Shown: positions 46,528 through 56,178, counted from the stretch's first letter. The stretch is 64,000 nt of DNA from an uncultured Pseudomonadales bacterium (GCA_943787675.1 CALSNK010000009.1:156946-220945), one strand, 5' to 3'. Translations and numbers: made by a program. Notes: generated by a model from the letters alone, not told the origin.

Positions 46528-46542
46528 TCGACGCATTAAAAG

Positions 46543-46575
46543 AAAAGCCCGACCGATTGGTCGGGCTTTTTTTTG
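46543..46575 (+). terminator. Rho-independent terminator after rpsI
   Basis: AAAAGCCCGACC (46543-46554) pairs with GGTCGGGCTTTT (46559-46570) around loop GATT, followed by more T. It ends the rplM-rpsI unit. Confidence 0.95.
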
Positions 46576-46731
46576 TCTTTTTTTTGCCTTAAAAATCAAG
46601 CGTTTAACCTATTTCATAACATTGGCGCTATTGCGTAAAAAACCGCTTTCCGTTATCCTTCAGCGCCTTTTTTATTGACGCGCGACCCCGCGTGTTTTGT
46701 ATTCCATTTTTAAAGTTTTAGGGAGAACGTC

Positions 46732-47337
46732 ATGACTAGTGACGGTGTCAACCATAGTCGCCGCAAATTTTTGCTTGGTGCTACCTCTGTCGTAGGTGGT
46801 GCTGGCGTAGTAGGCGCAGCGATACCCTTTGTTTCCTCTTGGCAGCCCAGTGCAAAAGCGAAAGCTGCTGGTGCCCCAGTTAAAGTAAACATTTCCAAGC
46901 TTGAAACCGGCGCTCGCCTTGTTGTTGAGTGGCGTGGTAAGCCTGTTTATATCGTTCGCCGGGACGCTGAGTCACTGGCCATGATTAGCTCAATCGGTGA
47001 GGGCGTTCTTGCGGATGCTGACTCTGAAAGTGCAACGCAGCCCGGATATGTCGCTGGCGATGCCCGCACATTGGCCGGTAAGGAAGAGTACTTAATTCTG
47101 GTTGGACTCTGTACGCACCTCGGTTGCGCACCCATGTATCGGCCAGATGTTGGCGCCGTAGACCTAGGTGGCGACGCCTGGTTGGGCGGATTCTTCTGTC
47201 CCTGTCACGGTTCCAAGTTTGATTTATCAGGTCGTGTTTTCGCTGGCGTTCCAGCGCCGACCAACCTCGAAGTTCCGCCCCATATGTATGAGTCGGATGA
47301 CGTTGTGATTATCGGTATAGATTCGGAGGTTGCGTAA
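46732..47337 (+). CDS. petA: Ubiquinol-cytochrome c reductase Rieske subunit
   Basis: Iron-sulfur subunit of the bc1 complex, 201 residues. The N-terminus is Tat-like (HSRRKFLLGATSVVGGAG) and anchors the protein. Cluster ligands are in CTHLGC and CPCHGS. The stop overlaps the next start by TAATG. The ATG follows GGGAGAACGTC. Confidence 0.97.
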   Translation: MTSDGVNHSRRKFLLGATSVVGGAGVVGAAIPFVSSWQPSAKAKAAGAPVKVNISKLETGARLVVEWRGKPVYIVRRDAESLAMISSIGEGVLADADSESATQPGYVAGDARTLAGKEEYLILVGLCTHLGCAPMYRPDVGAVDLGGDAWLGGFFCPCHGSKFDLSGRVFAGVPAPTNLEVPPHMYESDDVVIIGIDSEVA

Positions 47338-49373
47338 TGAGCAATGAAACAGGTTTTGCCGCATGGCTAGACTCGCGGATGCCAACACTCAAGCGTGAGT
47401 GGAATCGGCATATGGCGGAGTACTACGCGCCTAAAAACTTTAACTTCTGGTACTACTTCGGCGTACTGTCGATGGTGGTTCTGGTTATTCAGCTGATCAC
47501 GGGCATCTGGTTGCTGATGAGCTATCAAGGTTCTTCAGAGCAAGCGTTCGCGTCGGTTGAGTACATCATGCGAGATGTAGATCTCGGCTGGGTTATACGC
47601 TACGCACACAGTACAGGCGCCTCTGCGTTCTTTATGGTGATCTATCTCCATATGTTCCGCGGCCTGATGTACGGCTCTTATAAAGCGCCTCGTGAGCTGG
47701 TGTGGATCTTTGGTATGACTATCTATGTCGCCCTTATGGCAGAAGCCTTCCTGGGTTATGTACTGCCTTGGGGTCAGATGTCTTACTGGGGTGCCCAGGT
47801 GATTATTAGCCTATTTGGCGCAATCCCCGTGGTTGGTGAAGACATAGTGCAGTGGATTCGTGGTGACTACCTGATCTCAGGTATTACACTGAATCGCTTT
47901 ATGTCACTCCATGTTGTGGCGCTGCCGATCATCCTGATTGCATTGATTGTGATGCACATTATTGCCTTGCACGATGTGGGTTCAAACAACCCAGATGGCG
48001 TTAGCATTAAGAAGCACTTAGACAAAGACGGTAATCCAATTGATGGTATTCCGTTCTTCCCGTACTTTGTGATTCACGATCTGGTGCCCATCGTGGTGTT
48101 CCTGTTTGTGTTCTGTGCGATTCTGTTCTTTATGCCAGAGATGGGTGGTTACTTCCTCGAGTATGCAAACTTCGAAATTGCTAACTCATTGAAGACCCCT
48201 GAGCATATTGCACCGGTTTGGTACTTCACGCCTTACTACTCAATGTTGAGAGCCGTTCCCGATAAGCTCGGTGGCTTTATCACTATGGCTGCGGCGATTG
48301 CGATTCTGTTTGTGCTGCCCTGGTTGGATAGAAGCCCAGTGCGCTCAATCCGCTACAAGGGAATCGTTAGCCGTATCGCGATTTTGATGTTGCCAGCAGT
48401 GTTTATTATTCTCGGTTACCTAGGTGTGAAAGCGCCGACCCCTGAGCGTACTTTCCTCGCGCAGATCTGTACTGTTCTCTACTTTTGCTACTTTATTGGT
48501 ATCTTCTTCTGGACCAAAATGGAAAGCACTAAGCCAGAGCCAGACCGCATCACCATGGATGGCGGTATAGGCTTTTGGAGAACCCTAGGTGCAGTATTGG
48601 TAGTCGCCCTTCTGGTTATCTTGCCGATCAAAGCTGTGGGTGCAGAGAGCGGTAAGTCTTGCGGTACTATTGACTGTGATCCTTTTGAAGCACAGCTTAG
48701 CAATGATGCCTCGCTGCAAAACGGCGCCAAGTTAGCGGTTAATTTTTGCATGGGTTGTCACTCGTTCAAGTATTCTCGCTGGGAGCGGGTTGCCAATGAT
48801 ATTGGTATCCCCAACCAGATGATGATGGACAACATGGTATTTACTGGCCAGAAGATCGGCCAGTTGATGAGTATTGCCATGCCAGCTGATGGCGCTAAGG
48901 AGTGGTTTGGTGCTACGCCTCCAGACCTGACCCTAGTGGCGAGAGCCCGTTCACCAGAATGGGTTTATACCTACCTGAAAAACTTCTATGCCGACCCCTC
49001 ACGTCCACTGGGTGTGAACAACAAAGTCTTTAAAGATGTGGGCATGCCCCATGCGCTTTTAGACTTACAGGGTCTGCCTGAATGTATGCCTGGTCCCGTA
49101 ATGGCGAGCAATGGCGGTATTAAACGTGACCTGATGACCGGTGCTGATATTCTGGATGATCCCTGTGGTCGTTTCGAAATCAATAAAGCTGGCGCCCTGT
49201 CTGCGGAAGAATATGATGTTGCGGTTTATGACCTGGTTAACTTTTTGACTTACATCGCTGAGCCAATGGCTGAGCAGCGTAAGGAAATCGGCAAGAAGGT
49301 TCTATTGTTTCTGCTACTATTATTGGTACCTACGGTTCTATTGAATCGCGAGTACTGGAAAGGTATTCACTAA
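47337..49373 (+). CDS. petB-petC: Cytochrome b / cytochrome c1 fusion (bc1 complex)
   Basis: One uninterrupted 678-residue frame. Residues 1-406 are cytochrome b, with haem-ligand helices HSTGASAFFMVIYLHMFRG and HVVALPIILIALIVMH and the PEHIAPVWYF (PEWY-like) Qo loop. After KPEPDRITM the chain enters a signal-like helix (FWRTLGAVLVVALLVILPIK) with a cleavage site after VGA (436), then mature cytochrome c1: haem motif CMGCH at 471-475, PPDLTLVARAR, and C-terminal anchor ending NREYWKGIH. Pseudomonas has separate petB and petC. The layout resembles Bradyrhizobium FbcH, which is cleaved after translation. No homopolymer run lies at the join. Confidence 0.93.
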   Translation: MSNETGFAAWLDSRMPTLKREWNRHMAEYYAPKNFNFWYYFGVLSMVVLVIQLITGIWLLMSYQGSSEQAFASVEYIMRDVDLGWVIRYAHSTGASAFFMVIYLHMFRGLMYGSYKAPRELVWIFGMTIYVALMAEAFLGYVLPWGQMSYWGAQVIISLFGAIPVVGEDIVQWIRGDYLISGITLNRFMSLHVVALPIILIALIVMHIIALHDVGSNNPDGVSIKKHLDKDGNPIDGIPFFPYFVIHDLVPIVVFLFVFCAILFFMPEMGGYFLEYANFEIANSLKTPEHIAPVWYFTPYYSMLRAVPDKLGGFITMAAAIAILFVLPWLDRSPVRSIRYKGIVSRIAILMLPAVFIILGYLGVKAPTPERTFLAQICTVLYFCYFIGIFFWTKMESTKPEPDRITMDGGIGFWRTLGAVLVVALLVILPIKAVGAESGKSCGTIDCDPFEAQLSNDASLQNGAKLAVNFCMGCHSFKYSRWERVANDIGIPNQMMMDNMVFTGQKIGQLMSIAMPADGAKEWFGATPPDLTLVARARSPEWVYTYLKNFYADPSRPLGVNNKVFKDVGMPHALLDLQGLPECMPGPVMASNGGIKRDLMTGADILDDPCGRFEINKAGALSAEEYDVAVYDLVNFLTYIAEPMAEQRKEIGKKVLLFLLLLLVPTVLLNREYWKGIH

Positions 49374-49427
49374 TACCTTTTAGTTAGGCTTAGGTTAGAA
49401 AATGATAGCCATGAGGTTATCGACAAT

Positions 49428-49450
49428 GGGCAGAACTGTTCTGCCCTTTT
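49428..49450 (+). terminator. Rho-independent terminator after the bc1 genes
   Basis: GGGCAGAA (49428-49435) pairs with TTCTGCCC (49439-49446) around loop CTG, followed by TTTT. Confidence 0.85.
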
Positions 49451-49477
49451 AATTACTTCTACAAATGTGAGGTTGTT

Positions 49478-50098
49478 GTGCGACGATCATCGATGACATT
49501 GTTTTCTGATCCTACCTGTCAGTATAGCCACAGAGTACGTATCGTACTTGCGGAAAAAGGCGTTACTGTTGATATCGAAGATATCGAAGCCAACGGCGTA
49601 ACTGAAGAAATTCTTGAAGCAAATCCCTACGGAACACTGCCGACTCTGGTCGACCGTGATCTGGCTCTCTATGAATCCAAAGTGGTCATGGAATATCTAG
49701 ACGAACGTTTTCCACATCCACCACTGTTACCTGTTTATCCAGTAGCCCGTGCCCAGAGCCGTCTGTGGATTTACCGTGTTGAACGTGACTGGTGTGGTTT
49801 GATTGATGTGATCGTTGCTAGCCCAGACAGCAAAAAAGCTGAAGCCGCCCGCAAAGAATTCCGCGAGTCACTCATTAGCATTGCCAGCATCTTTACCGAC
49901 ATGAATTACTTCATGAACGAAGAGTTTACTCTGGTTGATTGCTGTTTGGCCCCTATGCTTTGGCGTTTGCCCCAGCTGGGTATCGAGTTGCCGAGTAACC
50001 GCCAGGTTAAGCCTCTACTTGATTATATGGATCGTTTGTTTGCTCGTCCTTCCTTCGAAGAGAGCCTAACTGACCTCGAGCGCGAGATTCGCGGCTAA
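49478..50098 (+). CDS. sspA: Stringent starvation protein A
   Basis: RNA polymerase-associated protein with a glutathione S-transferase fold, 206 residues. Signatures are MTLFSDPTCQYSHRVRIVLA, ANPYGTLPTLVDRDLALYES and VMEYLDERFPHPPLLP. GTG start with GAGG upstream. It is directly followed by sspB. Confidence 0.96.
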   Translation: MRRSSMTLFSDPTCQYSHRVRIVLAEKGVTVDIEDIEANGVTEEILEANPYGTLPTLVDRDLALYESKVVMEYLDERFPHPPLLPVYPVARAQSRLWIYRVERDWCGLIDVIVASPDSKKAEAARKEFRESLISIASIFTDMNYFMNEEFTLVDCCLAPMLWRLPQLGIELPSNRQVKPLLDYMDRLFARPSFEESLTDLEREIRG

Positions 50099-50099
50099 T

Positions 50100-50549
50100 A
50101 TGAAGATGCGATCAAATAGGCCATACCTGTTAAGAGCTTTCTTTGACTGGATAGTGGACAACGATTGCACCCCTTATATTGTGGTCAATGCACATTATCC
50201 TGGTGTAGAAGTACCCCAGGATTTTGTCACCGACGGCCAGATAGTGCTCAACGTAGCGCCCCGTGCCGTTAGTCATTTTGAAATGAATCATGAGTTTGTT
50301 CAGCTATCGACTCGATTCAGTGGTATGCCCATCGAAATCTATTTTCCAGTGGGCGCAGTCATGGGTATCTACACCCAAGAAAACGGTCAGGGAATGGTCT
50401 TTGAGCCAGAGACTGACGACGACATGCCGCCTCCCACACCACCCCGAGGCCCTAAAGCGGTCAAAAACACTTCCGATAAACCCGCGTCAAAACCGGTCAC
50501 TGATATAGGTTCCGGCAAGACAAAACCCTCATTGCGCGTGGTTAAGTAA
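50100..50549 (+). CDS. sspB: ClpXP adaptor protein SspB
   Basis: Delivers ssrA-tagged proteins to ClpXP. It has 149 residues: a folded domain (RPYLLRAFFDWIVDNDCTPY, VDFVTDGQIVLN-like segment, FSGMPIEIYFPVGAVMGIY) and a flexible tail ending PSLRVVK, the ClpX-docking peptide. smpB, of the same rescue pathway, is at 13.1 kb. Confidence 0.96.
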   Translation: MKMRSNRPYLLRAFFDWIVDNDCTPYIVVNAHYPGVEVPQDFVTDGQIVLNVAPRAVSHFEMNHEFVQLSTRFSGMPIEIYFPVGAVMGIYTQENGQGMVFEPETDDDMPPPTPPRGPKAVKNTSDKPASKPVTDIGSGKTKPSLRVVK

Positions 50550-50583
50550 GTCCTTTTACGTTATTGATAAAATGGAGTTTCCA

Positions 50584-51762
50584 ATGTCACAAGCTATCGC
50601 AATTTTATCCGCAGCTCGCACGCCCATGGGCGGCATGATGGGCAGTCTATCTTCGGTACCAGCCACTGAACTCGGCGCTGTTGCCATTCGCGCATCCGTA
50701 GAGCGTGCAGGTTTAAACCCCGATCAACTCGACGAAGTGATTATGGGCTGTGTGCTCAGTGCCGGCCTAGGCCAGGCACCAGCGCGCCAAGCCGCCCTTG
50801 CGGCAGGCATTAGCAAGGCAACGCCCTGCAGCACGGTAAATAAAGTCTGTGGTTCCGGAATGATGTCGGTAATGATGGCTGGCAATGCACTGCGCTCAGG
50901 TCAGTCAAAGATTATTGTTGCTGGTGGTATGGAAAGCATGAGCAAGGCCCCCTATCTCATTCCTCAGGGACGTCAGGGCTATCGTTTCGGCAGTGCCGAG
51001 ATGCTCGACCACATGCAGTACGACGGCTTACAGGACGCCTATCAGGCAGTGCCCATGGGCAACTTTGCTGAGAGCTGTGCCAACAAATATAACTTTAGCC
51101 GTGAGCTTCAAGATGCCTACGCTATTGAGTCACTGCGTCGTGCCAATGCCGCGATTGAGCAGGACCTGTTCAGTGCTGAAATTGCCCCGGTAACCATTCG
51201 AAGCCGTAAAGGTGAAGTACTTGTCGATACCGACGAACAGCCCGGTAATGCACGACCCGAAAAAATTCCAACCCTGCGTCCAGCCTTTCAAAAAGACGGC
51301 ACCGTCACCGCGGCCAACGCCAGCTCAATCTCAGACGGTGCAGCGGCACTCACATTGATGATGGCTGACGAAGCAGAAGCCCAGGGCCTAAAACCGATTG
51401 CCTTGATTCATGGCTACGACCAGTCAGCCCAAGAGCCAGAATGGTTCACGACAGCGCCGGTTAGCGCTATCAATAAAACCCTGGCCCGCGTTGGCTGGAC
51501 TGTGGATGATGTTGATGTCTGGGAAGTAAACGAAGCCTTTGCTGTTGTGGCAATGGCAGCGATGAAAGAATTGAATATCGATCATGACAAGCTAAATGTT
51601 AATGGCGGTGCCTGTGCCCTGGGTCATCCCATTGGTGCCAGTGGTTCTAGAATTATTGTGACCTTGATTCACGCACTCCAGCAGCGCGGTGGTAAGAAGG
51701 GTATTGCTAGCCTCTGTATCGGCGGCGGCGAAGCGACTGCCATGGCGATTGAGTTACTCTAA
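50584..51762 (+). CDS. Acetyl-CoA acetyltransferase (thiolase)
   Basis: Thiolase II family, 392 residues; condenses two acetyl-CoA or cleaves acetoacetyl-CoA. Nucleophile is Cys89 (NKVCGSGMMSVM); the second active-site region is GGACALGHPIGASGSR and the last is CIGGGEA. ATG 50584 follows GGAG; an ATG at 50572 is a less likely start. It lies between sspB and dolP, where Pseudomonas has no such gene, so it is a lineage-specific insertion. Confidence 0.94.
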   Translation: MSQAIAILSAARTPMGGMMGSLSSVPATELGAVAIRASVERAGLNPDQLDEVIMGCVLSAGLGQAPARQAALAAGISKATPCSTVNKVCGSGMMSVMMAGNALRSGQSKIIVAGGMESMSKAPYLIPQGRQGYRFGSAEMLDHMQYDGLQDAYQAVPMGNFAESCANKYNFSRELQDAYAIESLRRANAAIEQDLFSAEIAPVTIRSRKGEVLVDTDEQPGNARPEKIPTLRPAFQKDGTVTAANASSISDGAAALTLMMADEAEAQGLKPIALIHGYDQSAQEPEWFTTAPVSAINKTLARVGWTVDDVDVWEVNEAFAVVAMAAMKELNIDHDKLNVNGGACALGHPIGASGSRIIVTLIHALQQRGGKKGIASLCIGGGEATAMAIELL

Positions 51763-51790
51763 TAAACTCTAAGGGATTAAATAAAGATCA

Positions 51791-51828
51791 AAAAAAACCT
51801 CTGATTGATAATCAGAGGTTTTTTTTAT
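51791..51828. terminator. Bidirectional terminator, thiolase/dolP
   Basis: CCTCTGAT (51798-51805) pairs with ATCAGAGG (51811-51818), flanked by A7 and T8, so it serves both convergent genes. Confidence 0.93.
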
Positions 51829-51848
51829 GCTCGATAGGGAATGGATAT

Positions 51849-52415
51849 CTAGTCGACGTATTCAAACACCTTAACCACTTTGCGAACACCGCTGCTTTCT
51901 CGAGCGATATTAGCCGCCGCTTCACCATCAATTTGGCGCACCTTACCCATAAGATAAACTACGCTATCTTCGGTGACGACCTGGATATCTGAAGCCTTAA
52001 CCTGCTTATCAAAAGCCATCTTAGTCTTAATTTTACCGGTTATCAGAGAGTCATTGGTTCGCGACACAATGGAGCTCTTACCCCGTACCTGTAATTCATT
52101 ATGTACCTGACGCACCCCATTAAATTCTCGGGCAACATCCCCTGCCAGTACTTTCATCGTTGGATTGGGCACCTCGCCAGTCAATAATACGACCGCGTTG
52201 AACACGTTGACGTTAATATGGGACTTATCTAAAGAGGGGTCGGCCTTTTTAATATTGACGCCGATATAGGTATCCATCTTGATATCGTTGATATTGGTAC
52301 CGACACTGGTATCCGTAGGATCTAACTCAATGGGACCTTCAGTCACTGAGTTGACCACGGTGGTGCAGCCTGTCAGTACAAATACTAGTGCCAAAACGGG
52401 GGTTAACTGTCGCAT
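51849..52415 (-). CDS. dolP: BON-domain outer membrane lipoprotein DolP
   Basis: Protein of 188 residues with lipobox LTGC and two BON domains (VNVFNAVVLLTGEVPNPTMK; IQVVTEDSVVYLMGKVRQID). In E. coli DolP (YraP) supports outer-membrane integrity and BAM function. Its start directly abuts the diaA stop. Confidence 0.93.
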   Translation of the reverse strand: MRQLTPVLALVFVLTGCTTVVNSVTEGPIELDPTDTSVGTNINDIKMDTYIGVNIKKADPSLDKSHINVNVFNAVVLLTGEVPNPTMKVLAGDVAREFNGVRQVHNELQVRGKSSIVSRTNDSLITGKIKTKMAFDKQVKASDIQVVTEDSVVYLMGKVRQIDGEAAANIARESSGVRKVVKVFEYVD

Positions 52416-52979
52416 TTACTCTCCTCCAAAAATCTGATGATCAACCAGTGCACTGACGCACTGAATAACTTGAAACTGTGCCTGAGTCGCCAACTGGCCA
52501 GAAAACTCAGCCGTGGCGATATGTACATCATTGTAGCCGAGACTGGCGCCTAATAAATCGTCATTTGCGGCAGAAAGCAGCACAACGCACATATCTTTTT
52601 CAATGGCGGCTTCAATCACCTGTATAAGTGATAGGCTATTTTCACCGGCACTGACCACTAATAATACATCCGCACTGCGCCCATGAGTATTCAGAGCCTG
52701 AGCAAAGCGTGGCTGGCCCAGAGAATCCTCAGCCATTTTATTGAGATTTAGCGCCGGAAAACCAGGCCGTTCAATTTCATAACCATGAGACAGATAATCA
52801 GTAAAAAGCTGGGCGACCAGCATCGCAGATTTTTCCCCACAGCTAAAAATGCTGTTGCCCGCTAAGAGTGCCGCCGAGACTTTCTCCGCGGCATTGGCGA
52901 TGGGATCAGCAAACGCATCGCCCACTACCATGGTGGTCTCAATCACATTTTGAAAATGCTTAAAAATCTGCTGATCCAT
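52416..52979 (-). CDS. diaA: SIS-domain protein DiaA/GmhA-like
   Basis: Protein of 187 residues of the phosphoheptose isomerase-like SIS family (GNSIFSCGEKSAMLVAQLFT, DVLLVVSAGENSLSLIQVIE). In this position (yraN-diaA-dolP) it matches DiaA, the DnaA-binding initiation regulator. Enzyme activity is not implied. Confidence 0.88.
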   Translation of the reverse strand: MDQQIFKHFQNVIETTMVVGDAFADPIANAAEKVSAALLAGNSIFSCGEKSAMLVAQLFTDYLSHGYEIERPGFPALNLNKMAEDSLGQPRFAQALNTHGRSADVLLVVSAGENSLSLIQVIEAAIEKDMCVVLLSAANDDLLGASLGYNDVHIATAEFSGQLATQAQFQVIQCVSALVDHQIFGGE

Positions 52980-52990
52980 AATGTCTCAAT

Positions 52991-53407
52991 TCAGGCTAAA
53001 ATATTTTTTATCCAGTTAAGCTTAAAACCAGATGAGTTGTTCGGTTCAGGGCTTATGGCCACGGCATCAAATCGCGCCACCTGGTCTTCACCATAATGCT
53101 GGTGTTGCATATATCCCAGTGCCGCCGCAGTTAATCGTTCACACTTTTTGCGGGTAATTGATTCTTCCGCACTACCAAATACATTGGACTGTCGAAATCT
53201 TACTTCAACAAATACCAGATCGCCATTATCCTGCATTATCAGATCAATTTCGCCTCTGCGAGTACGGAAATTTTGCCCCAACAAGGTTAAACCCTGTTCT
53301 AGCAAATACTCACAGGCCATTTGCTCCGCCGCTTCACCGGAGAGAAGTGGCGTACCCTCAGTCTGAGTAGCCTTTCTGGTGAGATGATTCTTGATATCCT
53401 TATTCAT
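52991..53407 (-). CDS. yraN: YraN family (UPF0102) endonuclease-like protein
   Basis: Protein of 138 residues with the nuclease-like core GEAAEQMACEYLLEQGLTLL, RTRRGEIDLIMQD and LVFVEVRFRQ. Function unproven. ATG 53407 has GGGAGA upstream; the frame extends to 53455 without support. Confidence 0.92.
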   Translation of the reverse strand: MNKDIKNHLTRKATQTEGTPLLSGEAAEQMACEYLLEQGLTLLGQNFRTRRGEIDLIMQDNGDLVFVEVRFRQSNVFGSAEESITRKKCERLTAAALGYMQHQHYGEDQVARFDAVAISPEPNNSSGFKLNWIKNILA

Positions 53408-53473
53408 AGCATTCTCCCTGTGCCTTGCTCTATTCCTTAGGCTATTCCATCCCAACGCTATCCATCGACAAAC

Positions 53474-55325
53474 CTAGGGCTGAATCTCCCTGACTTTCCC
53501 GCGCTTAAATTGAGCCCACTTTGCCTGCCGCTTAATAATGCCGTCCGACAGTGACAGCAACCCAGTGGCACCAAAAATAGGTGTCGCCTGTTCAGTAGTT
53601 AAATTTTGTAGGTTTCTATGCAGCAAGAAGGCATCGTAGCCCATGGCATAGAGATGGCGATAGGCCGTGTGTAAACGCTGATCTGGTTTTAGCTGATGGG
53701 GCATCTGGCCCGGCAAGGTCCATGGCATGGCACTAAACTCAACACCCGATAAGTCTCTATCTAGGCCCATCTGTTCTGTGCCGTTATACACATGGGATGT
53801 GGCAACCACGGGAATATCAGAGGCGTATAAAAAATCCAATGCCGGTTTAATTTGTCGCGCCCTAACCGGATAACCCAACACCACAACTAGGTCGATATCT
53901 TGCCGGCGGCGAGCAGTAAAATTCACACGGCTATTAATAAAACGTTTTAGTTGCAGGCCACGCTCTTCACTGAGGTCAATTTGTAAGGGGGCTTTTAGCA
54001 GCGGAGTAAAATCATTGATCGAAGAGGGGTAAGCCACGGCATCCAAAACAGTGCCACCCTTGTTGGCCCAATACTGATCAAAAAATGTGCTGGCATCGTT
54101 GCCCCAGCCATTGTCTGGAGCAATCAGTACGACATTACGCTGACCTTTCTGCCAAGCGCGATCGGCAATCTGGATCATCTCGTCAAGCGGAGAAATACCA
54201 AATTGGTAAAGGTTCGTTGTCGGTTCTTCAGTACTGCCGTCTACACGATTAAGGCTGATGGTTGGCACCGGTAATTCGGGTAGAGCGAGGAGCACCTCAA
54301 CATCAGATTGGCGCATGGGCCCCACAATTATCTCAGCGCCATCATCAACTGCATTGTTGTAGGCCTTCTGTACCGACTGCTCCGAGGTGTCATAAATGCG
54401 TACTCTGGGTGCATCACTGACCAGCAAGTAGCTTTCGCTGTCTTGGGCTAGTAGCTCGTAGTAGGCTCCCATAAAGCCGTCCAGCAGGGTATAGCTGGGC
54501 ACTTTATATTGGTCTTTTAGCGGCAGCAGCAAGGCGACCTGAGCGGGCGGGGGTAGTATAGGTAAAGTCATTGCTAAAGAGTTGTGGCGGCACTCGTGCG
54601 GCGGGATGGGTTTTCCAGCGCAGTTGCCAGCTATTGTATTGCTGAATCTGAGCCTGCTGACTGCTCTGATACTTGCGGCATAGTTCAGCCAGCTGCAACC
54701 AACCGGCGAGCTGGCTATTTTGGTGATTTTTCCCCTGCTGTAAAAACTCATAGGAAAGCTCATTGAGTTGACGCCATATTTTATTGTGAACGTCGCGAAC
54801 ATCGCTCTGTCTGTTAAATAGCTGAGCAAGCTGAATGGACGTTAGCAGGCTCTGTTCAAAATTGCCCAGGGCAAAGTTGGCATCGGCCTGTAGGCTCAGA
54901 GTCCGAAGACGCAGCTCTCGATCAAAGGTAGCACTGAGAAAAATGAAACGGTCTGCTTCAAAGCGGGCGGCGGCCTGAGCCCAGTTAGCCAGAATAAGAT
55001 CGAGCTCAATACCCAGTAGGCTGTATTCAATAAACGCCGAGTCGCTGAGGTTGTTGGGGTTAATCCCCATTAGCACCTTGGCACTTTGGGCTATATCTCC
55101 AGCACTGGCCATTAGGCTGGCAGCATCAAGAATAATGGAGTCAGGCTGGTCTGATAACGCCGCTTGGGCGAGTAGTTCGGTGGCCTTTTCGAGTACAGAA
55201 ATATCTGGCGCATCAATAGTCGCAATTGATGGGCCTATAACCCTATCTGTAGTTGGCGCACAGCCCCCAATAAAGGCTAAGATGCACCCCGCAAAGGCAA
55301 TCAAACGTAGAGCTTTTATAGTCAT
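53474..55325 (-). CDS. lpoA: Penicillin-binding protein activator LpoA, one frameshift
   Basis: Outer-membrane lipoprotein that activates PBP1a from outside. Lipobox IGGC; an N-terminal TPR-like domain (residues to about 250) and a C-terminal periplasmic-binding-protein-like domain (QVALLLPLKDQYKVPSYTLL, GAEIIVGPMRQSDVEVLLAL, DLVVVLGYPVRARQIKPALD). The frame breaks after SNDFTYTT; removing one base from the G5 run at 54549-54553 (plus strand) joins the halves, giving about 616 residues. Its ATG shares two bases with the rsmI ATG on the other strand. Confidence 0.92.
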
Positions 55326-56172
55326 GAATTCAAATCAGTCCGGTACGTTGTATATCGTCGCCACACCCATAGGCAATCTGGGTGATATGGTACCCCGCGC
55401 AGTGGAGACTCTCCAGTCTGTCAGTGTAATTGCCTGCGAAGATACTCGCCACAGCAAAAAACTTCTCGACCACTTTAGTATAGATAAGCCCTGTGTCGCC
55501 TACCACGATCATGCCGACAAAAAGAGCAGCTATAAAATCCTTAAGCGTCTCGGGGCTGGTGATGATATTGCATTAATTTCTGATGCCGGTACACCGCTCA
55601 TTTCCGACCCAGGTTACAGACTGGTTTCGGAAGCGCGCAAGCAGGGCTACAGCGTAGTGCCTATTCCCGGAGCCTGCGCCGCTATTTCTGCCCTCAGCGT
55701 ATCTGGTTTGCCCACCGACAGTTTCCGCTTTATAGGCTTTTTACCCGCCAAAAGCAGCTCTCGAAAAACATCATTGGTAGAATTTAAAGCCGGCACAGAA
55801 ACCATCGTTTGCTACGAAGCGCCTCATCGTATCGTTGACACCATCAGCGATATGATCGATGTATTGGGTGGCGACAGGCCTAGCTTTATGGCCCGTGAAA
55901 TGACCAAGAAATTTGAAACCTATCTCCATGGCTCCCTGGCAGAGTTATTGGAGCAGGTAAGTACCGACAGCAATCAACAGCGTGGCGAGATAGTATTAGT
56001 CGTCGGTGGAGCGACAGGCACCACAGATCTGATATCCGTTGATGCAGAGAAAATTATCAGCCTGCTAATGAAAGAGCTACCCCTCACCAAAGCCGCTTCA
56101 GTCACCGCCAAAATTACCGGCGGTGATAAAAAGCAGCTCTATAACCTAGCGCTATCACTGCAAAACAAATAG
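55324..56172 (+). CDS. rsmI: 16S rRNA (cytidine1402-2'-O)-methyltransferase
   Basis: Methylates C1402 of 16S rRNA in the decoding centre. It has 282 residues starting MNSNQSGTLYIVATPIGNLG. Motifs are CEDTRHSKKLL, ALISDAGTPLISDPGYRLV, IPGACAAISALSVSGLPTD and CYEAPHRIVDTI. The frame is open to 55051 but that part overlaps lpoA without homology. Divergent from lpoA with overlapping start codons. Confidence 0.96.
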   Translation: MNSNQSGTLYIVATPIGNLGDMVPRAVETLQSVSVIACEDTRHSKKLLDHFSIDKPCVAYHDHADKKSSYKILKRLGAGDDIALISDAGTPLISDPGYRLVSEARKQGYSVVPIPGACAAISALSVSGLPTDSFRFIGFLPAKSSSRKTSLVEFKAGTETIVCYEAPHRIVDTISDMIDVLGGDRPSFMAREMTKKFETYLHGSLAELLEQVSTDSNQQRGEIVLVVGGATGTTDLISVDAEKIISLLMKELPLTKAASVTAKITGGDKKQLYNLALSLQNK

Positions 56173-56178
56173 CACCCT

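Noticed and set aside
47337..49373. Cytochrome b/c1 fusion as a simple assembly error
   Set aside because: The join has no homopolymer run and reads smoothly from the cytochrome b end into a good signal peptide. It is kept as real but flagged for checking.
55051..55323. Long form of RsmI starting at 55051
   Set aside because: The extra 91 residues are the antisense of lpoA and show no methyltransferase homology.
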